Notes: generated by a model from the sequence alone, not told the origin. A stretch of DNA of 64,000 nucleotides from Forficula auricularia (GCA_024734495.1 JALMQS010000089.1:4827088-4891087); one strand, 5' to 3'; positions 37,243 to 47,991 are shown, numbered from the stretch's first letter. Made by a program: numbers and translations.

Positions 37243-38012
37243 TTTACTTTACCATACAGGGTATGGTCAAGTATTGTAATCGTGTATGAAAAAAGTGTTT
37301 TTTCCTTCTTTTTTTCGAAATATCTCAAAAACGGCTGAAACTATTTTGATTAAAAAAAAATTGAGCGAAACCATGGCATTTCGCTCTACAAAAAAGCTTT
37401 AATAAGTGAACATCGAAAAAATTATATTTTTCGAGATAATAATTGTTTTGTCAAAATGTCTGGTTGTCCTTTAGTCTGTGCGTTACCAAATTTTTGTGGA
37501 CGAGCTAGCTCAAAAACTAGTTTGAATATCGAAACCAAATTTCACAGGTAGTTTTGATTCATTGAGATTAAGAGTTGATTAGATTTTGGTGCATATCGAC
37601 CCAAAATTAAGGGGGTGGAGGGGGGGGTTAAAAATTAAAAATCTAGGTCGTTTGAGGAAACTCAACCAAATTTTGTATACATAATCACTGGACCTCCAGA
37701 AGTCTAAAAATGCAAAAACTAACCGCCCAAAATGGAGGGTGGGAGTGGGGCAAAAAATGAAAATCTAGGCTCTTGTACCAAACTCAACCAAATTTTGTAT
37801 ACATATTCAGTGGGTCCCCAGAAGTCTAAAAATGCAAAAACTAACCCCCCAAAATGGGGGAGGGGGTCGAAAAATGAAAATCTAGGCTCTTGTACCAAAC
37901 TCAACCAAATTTTGTATACATAATCAGTGGGAACCCATAATTCTAAAAATGGAAAAACTAACCTTCCCCCTTACATGATTATAAATAATTTTATTAAATA
38001 TTAAATATAAGT
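37243..38012 (-). repeat. Family A dispersed repeat, copy 4 (inverted)
   Basis: Starts TACTTTACCATACAGGGTATGG and ends in ATTATAAATAATTTTATTAAATATT. The tandem part has three units with CTCAACCAAATTTTGTATAC at 37,661, 37,783 and 37,901 (period 118-122 bp), one more than in copy 1. G runs vary in each unit. Confidence 0.85.
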
Positions 38013-38840
38013 GAGCAATACCTATGCTTACTGATAACGTGTCTTAATAGTAGCATGCAAGTATAAAACTGATTTGTCTAAAATAGTCAAAAGTTCGTAT
38101 CAAAAATGAAGCTTAATTTTTTTTTATGATAATTATTATGAAGTTCTATGTTGTGGCAAACATAAGATAACGTGTCCCTAGAAAACAAAAAAAAAACAAA
38201 AAAGTTTGAGTATGTACCTACCTATGGCTGTTCTAGAAAAAAAGACTAAACAAGCTGAAAGAGCTAGCTAGCTAGGCAAAGATGAGACCTCGAACTTGAT
38301 TGTTTCTGTAAGGCTTGTAAGAGAGAATCCGAGAAACGAGGACGAAAGCTAAATGGAAAGCATTCGCTATAAAAGCTAGCTAGCTGAATTGACCCTCCCT
38401 CCTTACGCTCTGCGACCTTCTTAACTTGGTCCAAAACAATTAACAATTACTAAACAATGGCGTTTATTTTATCTCTAATCATATCGTCTAATTTCCTTAT
38501 GTTCAATTAAAAAAAAAAATCTGAAGTGACTTTTAAACCGACCTCGTGACTTGGCCATATCCCCCTGCCCTTCTCCCGTATAATATATTTTATTTCTATT
38601 ATACAACAAATAGATACATTTATATGTTGTCATAATTGTATTTTTTGCTTTGTTTTTTCAAGATATTTTTATAAATAAAAACTGAGCAAAATAAAAGTGA
38701 ATTTTTTTTTAAACATGATAGTTAAAATGAAAATTTGAGTGTCTTGTCTTTGAAAAATGAATGGAAAAATTTGTTCAAAAAAAGAACAACTTCCAGGTAT
38801 CATACCTGTATTAACTTGCCTTGTTTATATATATAGATAT
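38013..38840. other. Unassigned region
   Basis: No recognisable gene. A patch at about 38,235-38,430 is less AT-rich and is bracketed by two AGCTAGCTAG motifs (38,265 and 38,378); a 60-codon minus-strand frame there has no family features. The rest is AT-rich. Confidence 0.35.
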
Positions 38841-38844
38841 TTAA

Positions 38845-40065
38845 AATAAAATTTAGGGAACGCAGTGTTGGTTTATAGTGAAACATTGTTAAAATTAAAT
38901 TAGGTTGGAGTTGGTGGTGTTTCACAAGGAGAAAAATTAAAATACAAAGATTTTTTAGTTATATATTTCGAGCTCTTAACTCATCGTCAGGAGAACATTG
39001 ACTAAAGATAACATGATATTTTGAACAGAATTTATTTTAATTTTAATATGATGGACAGTTATTTATGACTTAGTGTAAATATGAAAGAATTATCAGAAGG
39101 ATGGGATGGCTTTAGAGCCGAAAGAACAGATGTAGGGGACAAAGGGCTGGAATAAAGAAAAGATATTTATACTTGGAAGTTGCCGAAAATTATGTATGTG
39201 TTATAAAGGAGGGCAATAAACTATGGAATGCAATGAGGGTGCATAGCGAAAATTTAATTTCTAAAAAAAATAAATAAAAATTAAAAATAAACCCACCATA
39301 CACTCTCATCGCACTCCAATTCAAATTAAATATCATTGATTAAGATGTCAATTATTGGTGAAGTTTTGATGTCTGTTTGATTGTTCAAGATGTTTTGATT
39401 AAAGTGTATGGCCTTTTTAATTTCAGCTGACTCCAATAAATCCAATTTCCTACTTTTTGGAATGAAATGTAAAGGGAGGGGGTTGGTCGATGAAGGTGAA
39501 TGGTTGTGGTCAAACAAATGATCTGCAAAAGCCGAGGTATAACTAAGAGGGGGGCATTTGGGTTCAAACTATTCACCTGTAGATTGCGAAGAGATCTCAT
39601 ATGTTCAACGTGGCGTTGATTGAAAGATCTACCTGTTTGCCCGATATAAAACGATTGACAGTCATTACATTGCAATTTATATACACCACTCATTGTTATT
39701 GGTTTAATTACATCGATTTTATTGTTAACCAATATGGATGAAAGGTTGTTCCTGTTATAGAATGCGGGGGTGATATTAAGTTTGCGAAACATATTAGCTA
39801 TAGGGTAGCTGAGTGGAGAATGGAAATAAAGTTTTTTTTTAAGTTTTTTTCTTTTGTTGGGATGATGGAATATAAAAGGGGGGCTGTTATTTTATAAATT
39901 ACCTTTTTCTGAATATTGTCGATCAAGTGTCGGGGGGTAATTGTTATTATCGCTTATTTTGTGGATGATAGCTAATTCATGGTTATAGTGTTCTGAGGTT
40001 AAAAGAATGTTTTCTAATCTATTGAACATTGAGTAGAAAACAGATAATTTAGTGTTGAGGGGTGG
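38845..40065 (-). mobile_element. Penelope-like element, 5'-truncated
   Basis: Minus-strand element: 3' tail at 38,845-39,325 (identical in layout to the arms at 24,764-25,902, including GAGCTCTTAACTCATCG, the complement of a hammerhead-like core), then the C-terminal coding part to about 39,792, then the decayed linker between the reverse transcriptase and endonuclease up to about 40,065. No reverse transcriptase palm is present. An (AT)n run follows at 40,070-40,089. Confidence 0.8.
39326..39792 (-). pseudogene. Penelope-like GIY-YIG endonuclease, frameshifted
   Basis: GIY-YIG endonucleases nick DNA for target-primed reverse transcription in Penelope-like elements. The frame entered at 39,792 contains GVYKLQCNDCQSFYIGQTGR, matching the family pattern: a G-V-Y strand, a Cys pair, then Y-I-G-Q-T-G-R, followed by FNQRHVEH. 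After about residue 80 the reading frame is lost; the true C-terminus (DHNHSPSS..., LLESAEIKKAIHF, IIDILIND) continues in another frame from about 39,517 to the stop at 39,326. Upstream of 39,792 the linker is broken by several stops. With one frameshift in the conserved domain and no reverse transcriptase this is a dead fragment, but its sequence is easily recognised. Confidence 0.85.
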
Positions 40066-40088
40066 TTATATATATATATATATATATA

Positions 40089-40182
40089 TGTCAGAGGAAA
40101 TTCGTCTCTAGGGTTAGGTTAACTGCCCGGATAGCAAGTTAGCGCTCGGGTTCGACTCCTGAGGGGGCGAAACCTTCTGACA
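40089..40182 (+). mobile_element. tRNA-like SINE head (family S2)
   Basis: GTCAGAGG...CTTCTGAC ends can pair. Box B-like CGGGTTCGACTCC is at 40,147-40,159, and an A-box-like TTAACTGCCCGGATAGC lies before it. AT repeats flank both sides. A related unit with GGGGTCAGA...TCTGACCCC ends is at 44,251. Confidence 0.5.
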
Positions 40183-40254
40183 TATAATATATACACGATA
40201 ATCTACTAAGATATTTGATCAAATCGCACAGCGTGCGCAGGCCAAGTTCGAGCA

Positions 40255-40770
40255 TTAGCTTGACCATACAGGCTGAACGCTATTTACACGAACCATTTCG
40301 AGCCAATTTCGACCCTCCTGCAGCTCGGAATCCAATTGAGATACAGAGCTGAAATTATACACATATAATTATGTAATCCATCTTGAGGAGATTACCAAAT
40401 TTTAATAATATAGCTTAAATAGATTTTGAGATATGGACCTGAGAAAATAGCTAATTTTAGCCCTCACTCACTCTTTCAATCCCTGAAAAATGTGGGGGGG
40501 GGGGGTGTCAAAAATGAAAATTCTAGCCCGTTGGACCAAACTCAACCAAATTTTGTATACATATTCTGTGGGGCCCCTGAAGACTAGAAATGCAAAAACT
40601 AACCACTCAAAATGGGGGGGGGGGCAAAAATGAAAATTCTAGCCCGTTGGACCAAACTCAACCAAATTTTGTATACATATTCTGTGGGGCCCGTGAAGGC
40701 TAGAAATCAAAAACTAAGCACCTAAAAAGGGGGTGGGGGTCAAAAATAAAAATTCTAGCCTTTTGGGCCA
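40255..40770 (-). repeat. Family A variant
   Basis: Contains two to three degenerate tandem units (CTCAACCAAATTTTGTATAC at 40,538 and 40,660) with GGGGCCCCTGAAGACTAG in place of the usual text, so it is a separate subfamily. Long G runs lie at about 40,495 and 40,613. Confidence 0.65.
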
Positions 40771-40805
40771 AGGAGCTTCCTCATAGCTTACAAAAAGAAG
40801 AGAAA

Positions 40806-40879
40806 TCTCAACCAAAACATTCTGTGAAAAAAGCTTAATTATTCTTGGCCTGTTTTTTCACAGAATGTTTTGGTTGAGA
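40806..40879. repeat. Perfect 27-bp inverted repeat (hairpin)
   Basis: TCTCAACCAAAACATTCTG plus GTGAAAAAA at 40,806-40,832 is exactly complementary to 40,853-40,879, with a 20-bp loop. Part of the arm resembles the CTCAACCAAA motif of family A. Function unknown. Confidence 0.85.
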
Positions 40880-41034
40880 TAAAATTGTCCATATATAAAT
40901 TCTCATATGTTATTTCTGTTTTATATCTAATGAAATTGTTAATACTTACTTACTTACTTACTTCCTGTGCCCGAACAACATTTCCAATGTTTTAGCCTCC
41001 TCTATAATGCCTCACCATTTTGTCCTTTCCCGTG

Positions 41035-41250
41035 CTATGAGTTCCAATTTCCTTGAGCACCCAACTCTTCAAGATCTCTGGTTATATTGTCCATCCATCT
41101 TTGCCGTGGTCTACCTGGTGGTCTTCTTCCTATCGGTTTTGCTTCGTAGATCCTGCTGATAGCTCGATCTTCATCAGCACGCACCACATGTCCCACCCAA
41201 GCCAGCCTTCGTGATCTTATACAGCTCGTGATGTAAGGCTGCCCTGTCAA
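41035..41250 (-). pseudogene. LINE protein C-terminal fragment
   Basis: Residues RLAWVGHVVRADEDRAISR and GRRPPGRPRQRW are the conserved tail found after the reverse transcriptase domain in many insect LINE proteins. The upstream part of the frame has been interrupted by a MITE, and the reverse transcriptase palm is absent. Non-functional remnant. Confidence 0.75.
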
Positions 41251-41251
41251 T

Positions 41252-41483
41252 CAGGCGCGGATCCAGACCTCTGTTTTTTTTTGGGGGGGGGGGCGGTCGC
41301 CGGTATATAAGATCTACTTTTGATCTCGGAAGTGCCCCCCCCCCCACATAGAACTTTATTTTCTTCAATTTTAAAATTTAATGTTTAAAAAAAAAAAAAA
41401 AAAAACATATAAAAAATGTTGATCTCCAATGCTTTGGGGGGGGGGGGACGGTCGCCCCCAATGCCCCCCTGGATCCGCGCATG
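41252..41483. mobile_element. hAT-type MITE
   Basis: Ends CAGGCGCGGATCCAG and CTGGATCCGCGCATG are inverted repeats with one mismatch, flanked by the 8-bp duplication CTGTCAAT (41,244-41,251 and 41,484-41,491). CAG-starting ends with GCGGATCCAG and 8-bp duplications are hAT traits. 232 bp, with palindromic G/C runs and an A run, non-coding. Confidence 0.85.
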
Positions 41484-41520
41484 CTGTCAATTCTCTCACT
41501 TCCCTTGAACTTGAAACTGT

Positions 41521-41760
41521 TAATATAAAAAGAAAAGAAAAAAAAATTGTTTTTGTGAATGTGTCAAATATTTTTTGAAATTTGTGTTCTGATGGTCTTC
41601 AATGGTAACGAAGATAAGAAAATTTAGACGAATGTGTGACATAATATATTTGAAGCCCTGAAGAAGTCGGCAAAGTCGACGAAACGTTGGTTGATAAATA
41701 AATAAGTCACACATAAAAACTTGTCCTTATTTTCCTAATATAAACTTTCAAATTAATACA
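41521..41760 (+). mobile_element. Penelope-type 3' end with hammerhead-like motif
   Basis: CTGAAGA at 41,658-41,664, one extra A, helix II GTCG/CGAC (41,666-41,669 and 41,677-41,680), then GAAA at 41,681-41,684 and CGTTGGTTGATAAATAAATAA. The N in CTGANGA is A. This GAAACGTTGG-type end is common in insect Penelope-like repeats. Helix III is not clear. Confidence 0.5.
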
Positions 41761-42200
41761 AATTATGGACGGAAATGATAATAATTCTATTTAATGTTGT
41801 TGCTTTTAATTTTTTTGACGCCCTTTTCAAACACCATCATTATCTTATAAATTTATCTTTCTCATTTTTCGAATTCAAAATGCGCTTGCCTGATTTGCTT
41901 GTTTCTTCGGCCATTAATTTCTCTTCCTTTCGCTCCGGGCAATATTTTTATTTGGCGAAATATTTTCCTAGTTGCGAGTGAACAAACAGGTAGGCAGACA
42001 GACAGACAGACAAACGCATCTCTTTGGCATGCCGAGTTTGTTTTGTTTTTAAGAGGAGAAGGAAATCCGATGTTGTTAAATTAATAATTATTTTATTATG
42101 ATTAGAAAAATCTCAAGGCTTAAACTCTTATAGAAAATTTATTATTTTACAGGAAAAAGAAATTAAAAAATTGGATTTTTAAGAAGGAATGCAATCAATT
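41761..42200. other. Unassigned sequence with (CAGA)n
   Basis: A short (CAGA)n run lies at 41,990-42,012. Frames up to 68 codons have no family features. May be single-copy host DNA. Confidence 0.35.
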
Positions 42201-42214
42201 TTTTTCTTGCTTTT

Positions 42215-42290
42215 CTTATAATTATCACACTGACTTTTCGGCTCTTAATGAGGCTATCCTCAGAGGTATTTAAAATTGGAACATTATTAA
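42215..42290 (-). mobile_element. Possible Penelope-type end, minus strand
   Basis: On the minus strand CTGAGGATAGCC...GAGCCGAAAAG has the spacing of the other hammerhead-like ends (CTGAGGA 42,257-42,263, GAAA 42,236-42,239). Helix II is poor. Confidence 0.3.
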
Positions 42291-42431
42291 AATACACATA
42301 AATAAATAAAATTGTACTTTTATCCAAAAGAGTATTATCAATAAATAATAGGATCTCATTTAAAAAATTACCAAAAAGAAAAAAACTTACGATTATGATG
42401 AAAAGAATAAAATATCAAGGCTAAATTCTTT

Positions 42432-43860
42432 CTTCTTCTTAAAGTGCCGATCCGTGACGAATGTTGGCTATCATCATGGCAATCCTCACTTTATCAACAG
42501 CAATACGGAAGAGTTGTTGGGAGGTCTTGTTGAACCAGGTCCTGAGGTTCTTCAACCACGATATCCTTCTTCTTCCGGGACCTCTTTTTCCGAAAATCTT
42601 CCCCTGCAGAATAGATTGAAGCAAAGTATACCGGGTTTCGTTCCTCATAATATGACCCAGGTACTGCAATTTTCGGGCCTTGATGTCATCCACCACTTCG
42701 AGGTCCTTCTTCATTCTTTGCAGAACTTCGGCATTAGTCATTCGTGCTGTCCAGGGAATTTTAAGGATTCTTCGATACAGCCACATCTCGAACGCGTTTA
42801 TCCTCTTAATAATGGCCTCGTTCAAGGTCCAAGACTCTACACCATACAAGAGGACAGAGAAAACATAACAACGCAGAAGTCGTGTTTTTAAATCAAGAGA
42901 GATATTGTGGCTCTTGAAGAATCTGGTCATCTGATTGAAGGCGGATCTAGCTTTCCCAATGCGAGATTTTATTTCTTGAGTGTCGTTCCAGTCCTCATTC
43001 ACGATGGTGCCGAGGTAGTTGTAGTGGTCCACTCTCTCAATTGCAGCTTCGTTGACATAAAGTTGACCTCCCGTGATCTTCTGCTTACTAATTATCATGA
43101 GCTTGGTTTTGTTGTCATTGATATCCAGGCCATACCGCTTGCTGTGATGAGTTATTTTGTCCATAAGAAATTGTAGGTCTACCAAGTTACTGGCAAAAAT
43201 AATGGTATCATCCGCATATCTGATGTTGTTCAAATGGTATCCGTTTATTAGAATGCCCTTTTCTACCCCGTCCAAGGCCTCAGTGAAGATTCGTTCGGAG
43301 TACAAGTTAAAGATCAAGGGCGACAACACACAGCCCTGTCGTACCCCACGCATTATTTTGACGTAATCTGTGTGCCCTTCTCCCACTCTAAGATTCGCCG
43401 ATTGATTCCAGTAGAGGTTTCCAATTATTCTCAGGTCTTTGTCATCTATACTTGCCTCCCTTAATATTTGGATCATCTTATCATGTCGGACTCTATCAAA
43501 AGCTTTCCGATAATCAATTAAGCAGGCATAGACGTCGCAGTTCATATCTCGACATCTCTGGAACAGAACTCGGACTCCCATTAAGGCTTCTCTGGTGCCA
43601 ACCGCATTCACAAATCCAAATTGGTTGGGAGATATCTGGCTTTCACACCTCTTATAGATTCTTCTGTGTATTATTTTCAGAAGAAGTTTTAATAGGTGAC
43701 TCATGAGGCTAATAGTTCTATATTCCTCGCATTTTTTGGCCCCTGATTTCTTTGGAATAGCAATGAATTCTGATTTCAACCATTCAGCTGGAATTTTACC
43801 AGAATCATAAATGTTGTTGAACAGTTTGGTGATCAATTTTACTGTTTCATCATCAAGTAG
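42432..43860 (-). mobile_element. 5'-truncated LINE with intact reverse transcriptase frame
   Basis: 1429 bp between an 11-bp duplication CTAAATTCTTT (42,421-42,431 and 43,861-43,871). The minus-strand 3' end has only about 7 bp after the stop codon and is made of AAGAAGAAG, so the 3' UTR is minimal with a simple-repeat tail, as in RTE-type LINEs. The upstream endonuclease domain is lost. Confidence 0.9.
42439..43860 (-). CDS. Non-LTR retrotransposon reverse transcriptase (5'-partial)
   Basis: Copies LINE RNA into DNA at a nicked target. The frame is open from the insertion boundary at 43,860 (first residues LLDDETVK) to the TAA at 42,439, 473 codons with no interruption. Recognisable in order: fingers (IPKKSGAKKCEEYRTISLMS), motif A with the first catalytic Asp (CLIDYRKAFDRV), motif B (RGVRQGCVLSPLIF), motif C (RYADDTIIFA, the YADD box), motif D/thumb (GLDINDNKTKLM), then the C-terminal region SVLLYGVESWTLNEAI, FEMWLYRRIL and GKRGPGRRRISWL. 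All catalytic aspartates are present. The apurinic-type endonuclease expected at the N-terminus is missing through 5' truncation, so no proper start codon exists here. RTE-like by its short 3' end; the clade is otherwise unassigned. The intact frame implies recent insertion. Confidence 0.9.
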   Translation of the reverse strand, partial: LLDDETVKLITKLFNNIYDSGKIPAEWLKSEFIAIPKKSGAKKCEEYRTISLMSHLLKLLLKIIHRRIYKRCESQISPNQFGFVNAVGTREALMGVRVLFQRCRDMNCDVYACLIDYRKAFDRVRHDKMIQILREASIDDKDLRIIGNLYWNQSANLRVGEGHTDYVKIMRGVRQGCVLSPLIFNLYSERIFTEALDGVEKGILINGYHLNNIRYADDTIIFASNLVDLQFLMDKITHHSKRYGLDINDNKTKLMIISKQKITGGQLYVNEAAIERVDHYNYLGTIVNEDWNDTQEIKSRIGKARSAFNQMTRFFKSHNISLDLKTRLLRCYVFSVLLYGVESWTLNEAIIKRINAFEMWLYRRILKIPWTARMTNAEVLQRMKKDLEVVDDIKARKLQYLGHIMRNETRYTLLQSILQGKIFGKRGPGRRRISWLKNLRTWFNKTSQQLFRIAVDKVRIAMMIANIRHGSAL

Positions 43861-43871
43861 CTAAATTCTTT

Positions 43872-44250
43872 AAAAAACAAAATTTATGGTTTTAACATAT
43901 AAACATTCATTTTCCACAGAAATTTTATTTTTAGTAAATCACATATAAATAATCATGATATTTCTACTCTTTTTAAACGAGCAACAATTGTATATTTATT
44001 TATATATTTATATAAATAAAAATGTACTGTTACGCTTAAGTGATACGTTGAAGGATCTCCGAAAGTGCTTCACCGATTTCTTTGAAATTTTCACACAACA
44101 TTCCATTCAAATACACGAGTGTTTTTATAGATATCACACCTGTGGCATGTAAAAAATATTTTTTTCTAAGCGCCTCTCTGGGGGTAAAAGCAAACAAACA
44201 AGATGGCCGATAATAGATTTTTGGAAATCTTTCAACTTTCAATATTATTT
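43872..44250. other. Unassigned AT-rich sequence
   Basis: The segment 44,035-44,160 has the style of a transposon flank (GATACGTTGAAGGATCTCCG, TTCACCGATTTC) but I cannot match it within the window. No ORF of note. Confidence 0.35.
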
Positions 44251-44370
44251 TTGGGGGTCAGATAGGCTAGGCGGTAGCGTGATAGCGAGCTAACCCGGGT
44301 TCGAATCCGACTCGAGGCATCCAGCTAAAATCTGACCCCCGGGGGTAGAGACAAATTAAAATATATATAT
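44251..44370 (+). mobile_element. tRNA-like SINE (family S2), host of the LTR insertion
   Basis: A-box-like TAGGCTAGGCGGTAGCG and box B GGGTTCGAATCCG (44,298-44,310). GGGGGTCAGA (44,253) and TCTGACCCCC (44,331) pair. The tail runs GGGTAGAGACAAATTAAAATATAT. The LTR retrotransposon begins immediately after the AT tail. Confidence 0.6.
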
Positions 44371-47300
44371 TGTTGCATGCCCACTTTTTTCATTTTTTTT
44401 ATTAATTAATTAGTCAGCAAAATTAGTATTTTAATTAATTATTTTATAAGAGTAAAAGCAGTATTCTTGATTCAAATGACGGATAAATATTCAAATTTGA
44501 ATATAATTCAAATTATGGAATGTAGGTGACACTGATTGATCAGTCATTGATTGGTGCTGCCATCTGAATGGCTGGAGAAGGAATGGCTAACGGAAATCAG
44601 GTGGAGTGGAAGGAAGGTCATTGATATATGGGCCATGAGGTCACGGACATCCATCTTATAGAGAACACCTGTTTTTGTTTTTGAATAATCCCTATTAATC
44701 CGGAGTTATACTAAAGTTTTAACTTTAAAGCATTATTCAAAGTGTTTATGAAACTCCATGTGAAGTATTCAAGAACGGATTTGTGAAAAACCTCGGTGAT
44801 TATTCGGATTGGACAAAGGACGCTATTCACAAGTGAAGCCACGCGCTGATACAACCGCAGCACGTGTCCCTGAATGAAACGCGGTGATCAGCGTTTAACA
44901 CACAGTATACTGATAAGTACTACATAAACATTTTACAAATAACCAAAGTTACACTAACTATCTAGTACTTAAACACGTGCCAGTGATTAGTTATGTTAAC
45001 AGATGCTAAAAAGGTTCAACTAACTACCTCGTGGTCCAAGTCCGATAAACAATCAAATGATGGCCTAAGCTCTATCATGTTTTTCAAAATTAAATTTAAC
45101 TGTAATGATAAAAATAAATAACCTAATTAAATAATACAAATGATTGTAACAATAGAAATTAAAGTAAAGATAATGAAACATTTAGATAAGACAATGATTA
45201 TAAAATTAATTGAAATTTGAGTTAATAGTAATATGTTGAAGTAAAATATTGAAATAAGAGGACGGATCATATGTTTGGAATAATCATTAACAATTATTTA
45301 AAGTATAAAATTAACAAAAGTAATAATAGAATAGTAAATGATTTAAAAAATTTCATAAGTTATTAGTAATAGGGCATTTCCTAGAAATCTTTAATGAAGG
45401 CTATTGAGTTAATTAATAAATTGATTAATATTAATAAAATAGTAGTAGAATTAAAAATTATTAACGTGTTGATCAATGGTCGTCAGGGAGTATAGACGGA
45501 TTTGAACCGGGCACCTGACTTGTCTGTAAGTTTGTTTCACCTGTAGAAGCCGGGGCTCTGTTGCCACGTAGTTAAAGTAGAAATTAAAAGAAAAATAAAT
45601 AAAAGGGAGGAGGTTTTAGTTGTTCGTGGTCCGAGAGAAAGGATAAAAAAATACAGAGTATCCCAAGGGGCTGAAACGGAGGACAATCAAATTGAATGGT
45701 CGAGAGACGCCGGTTCGTTCTAGGAAACGCCTGACGCCATTCGTTTCAAACACACTTTGTTTTGTTTTGAACGGGATTCGGAGAAATATAAAAAAAAAAG
45801 AAATAATAAAATTGGAAAGAAATTAAAAATTAAAGTAATAAATAAAGAGTTTTAAAATGTAAACAAAGCAAGTTAGATAAGGGGAAATTATTAAAATTTA
45901 AAAAGAAATCAAATAAATCAAGCCTATTTGAAGATTAAGGAAATGTTTTGTTTTTGTTTTTATATTATTAATTTGAAGTAGAGAATATAATTGAAAACTC
46001 AAGTTATTTAATAAATACTAAATAAAATTGATAAACAATTGAAATCAAATTGATAAATAAATAGAATAATAAATAATTGAAATGTTATTTAAACATATGA
46101 TCAAACGTCAAAGGAAATATAAAAAGGATTGTTAAAAGCAGATAAATAAATAATACTTGTAATTTAAATTGTAATTTGAAAATAGAAAATTTAATTTGTT
46201 TGATTTTAAAAAGAAACGTTTCATAAAATATTTCAAAAAAGGAAATATTGAATTAAGAGCTTAGATTAAAGAATTGAAAATAATTAAATATAAACGAAAT
46301 AATTAACTAATAATAAATGATTAACAAGGCCTATATAAAATAAGTCAGGTACCTGCATGATTATAAAATAATAAATAATTAACTGATTAAGTAATCAACA
46401 ACATAACTTGTAACAATACCGATTTGTAAGAAATAGAATTAAATTTTGAAACGATTTTAAAGTAACAAAAGAGTTAATAATATCTAAACTATAAATAATA
46501 GAATATTATATTAATAAATCAAGTTTAAAAGTAAAGTTTAAATAAAACTTATTGAAAACGATTATTTAAAAATCAAAGTTAAAATTCTAAAAGTCTATCA
46601 AGGCTATTTGTAGAAAACCTATTATTAAAAAGGAAAACTAATTTTAAAAATAATTTGAAAATAAATCAAAGATATTTATAGAGAGTTTATAACAATATAA
46701 TTTAAAAATAAATATTAAAAATATAAAAATAGAATATTAGTTTATTTATAGAAAGCTATTAATAACCTTAAGTTAAAAATAACTAAAAACTATTTATAAA
46801 ATCTATAAATAGAAATTTTTAAAAATTCAAAATAAAATTTTAATCTCAAAGGAGAACAATATCCCTCCATAGTTATAAATCTATTTTTAATTAAAATTTA
46901 TAAATAAATTTTACAACAATTAGAAAATTCTAATAATAGAATTTACAACAATAGAATTTTAATTTTCAACAATGAAAACAAAATTACAACAATTGAAATA
47001 AAAATCTATAAATAGAATTTAATTGATAAAAATAGATTGTTGCTATAATTAGATTTTATATTAGGGGATTATATAACAACCAATAAAATTTGGATTATAA
47101 TAAAATATTTTAAACTTTCTATAATTAGACAATTATTAATAGCTTTATTCTATAAATAGAATCTAAAAATAGATTACCTATAAATAGAATCTATAAATGG
47201 ATTATTTATAAATAAATCGTAAAATTTATCTAAAATTAAATCAAATAAATATCTTTGAAATATCTAATAAATAATAACAATAAACCGATATTTTGATAAA

Positions 47301-47989
47301 TACACCTTATAAAAGGATTTTCTATAAATAGTTTTTAAATTGACATTGTTATAAAATACGTCGTTTATTTGAAATTTCTATAAATAGAAATTATAATTGA
47401 TATTGTTGAATATTGTTACTAAGTAGCTATAACTTATAAACGATCTGTTTATAAGTAAGTTTGTGATTTTATAAGAGTATTGTTACAAATAGATCATAAG
47501 TTTATAAACAACTCTGTTTATAAAAGAATAATTGAATTTTGTTGTTTTTATAAAATTGTGGGATTGTTGCTTATATTGAATATCCGGTATTGAATCAAAC
47601 ATTTATCATTAAAATCTTGAATACTGCTCAAAATCAGTTATCTAAAAGCTAAATAAAATTGTGTTCTTTTTACTGACCTATAAACCTCATCCAACTCTCC
47701 TATCTCATAATCACCACAAATATTCACAGGGGACTCCAAGGTCGTCTACAAATCTTGATTAACAAGCGAAATTCTACTATATCTATCGAATTTATTCGAT
47801 AGCCTTATCAGTAACCCTATCCGCATATAGTATAAGCGCACACCCCCACGGTTACTGATATATTAAACATCTCAAATAGGGCGGATAGACAACCACCAAG
47901 CTTGGCCGGACTGATCGAGACTTTCAATAGCACACTTCGTGAGCTATTGGAGTGTCAGTAAGTCGAAGGTTAAGTTTGGGCAGGTTACA
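44371..47989 (+). repeat. 5' LTR, 3619 bp
   Basis: Starts TGTTGCATGCCCAC and ends GGGCAGGTTACA, almost identical to 51,465-55,075. Differences from the 3' LTR are few in the first 2 kb (for example one T fewer at TGTTTTTG) and denser between about 46,480 and 47,640. A strongly AT-rich stretch of about 2.6 kb fills the middle. An inverted box B-like GGATTTGAACC is at 45,498-45,508. No ORF. LTRs usually measure 0.2-1 kb, so this is extreme. Confidence 0.95.
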
Positions 47990-47991
47990 TC

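Larger units (their letters stand above)
40940..41520 (-). mobile_element. LINE 3' fragment with AAGT tail, split by a hAT MITE
   Basis: The minus strand shows the C-terminal end of a non-LTR retrotransposon protein and then a (AAGT)n tail at about 40,940-40,960. Coding similarity continues on both sides of the insertion at 41,252-41,483 (reading SSREVREL before it). Different from the other two LINE copies. Confidence 0.7.

Noticed and set aside
42454..43706. Plus-strand ORFs opposite the reverse transcriptase
   Set aside because: Shadow frames of the conserved minus-strand protein.
44251..44340. Functional tRNA gene
   Set aside because: Box B is perfect but the GGGGTCAGA ends, AT tail and related copy at 40,089 indicate a SINE.
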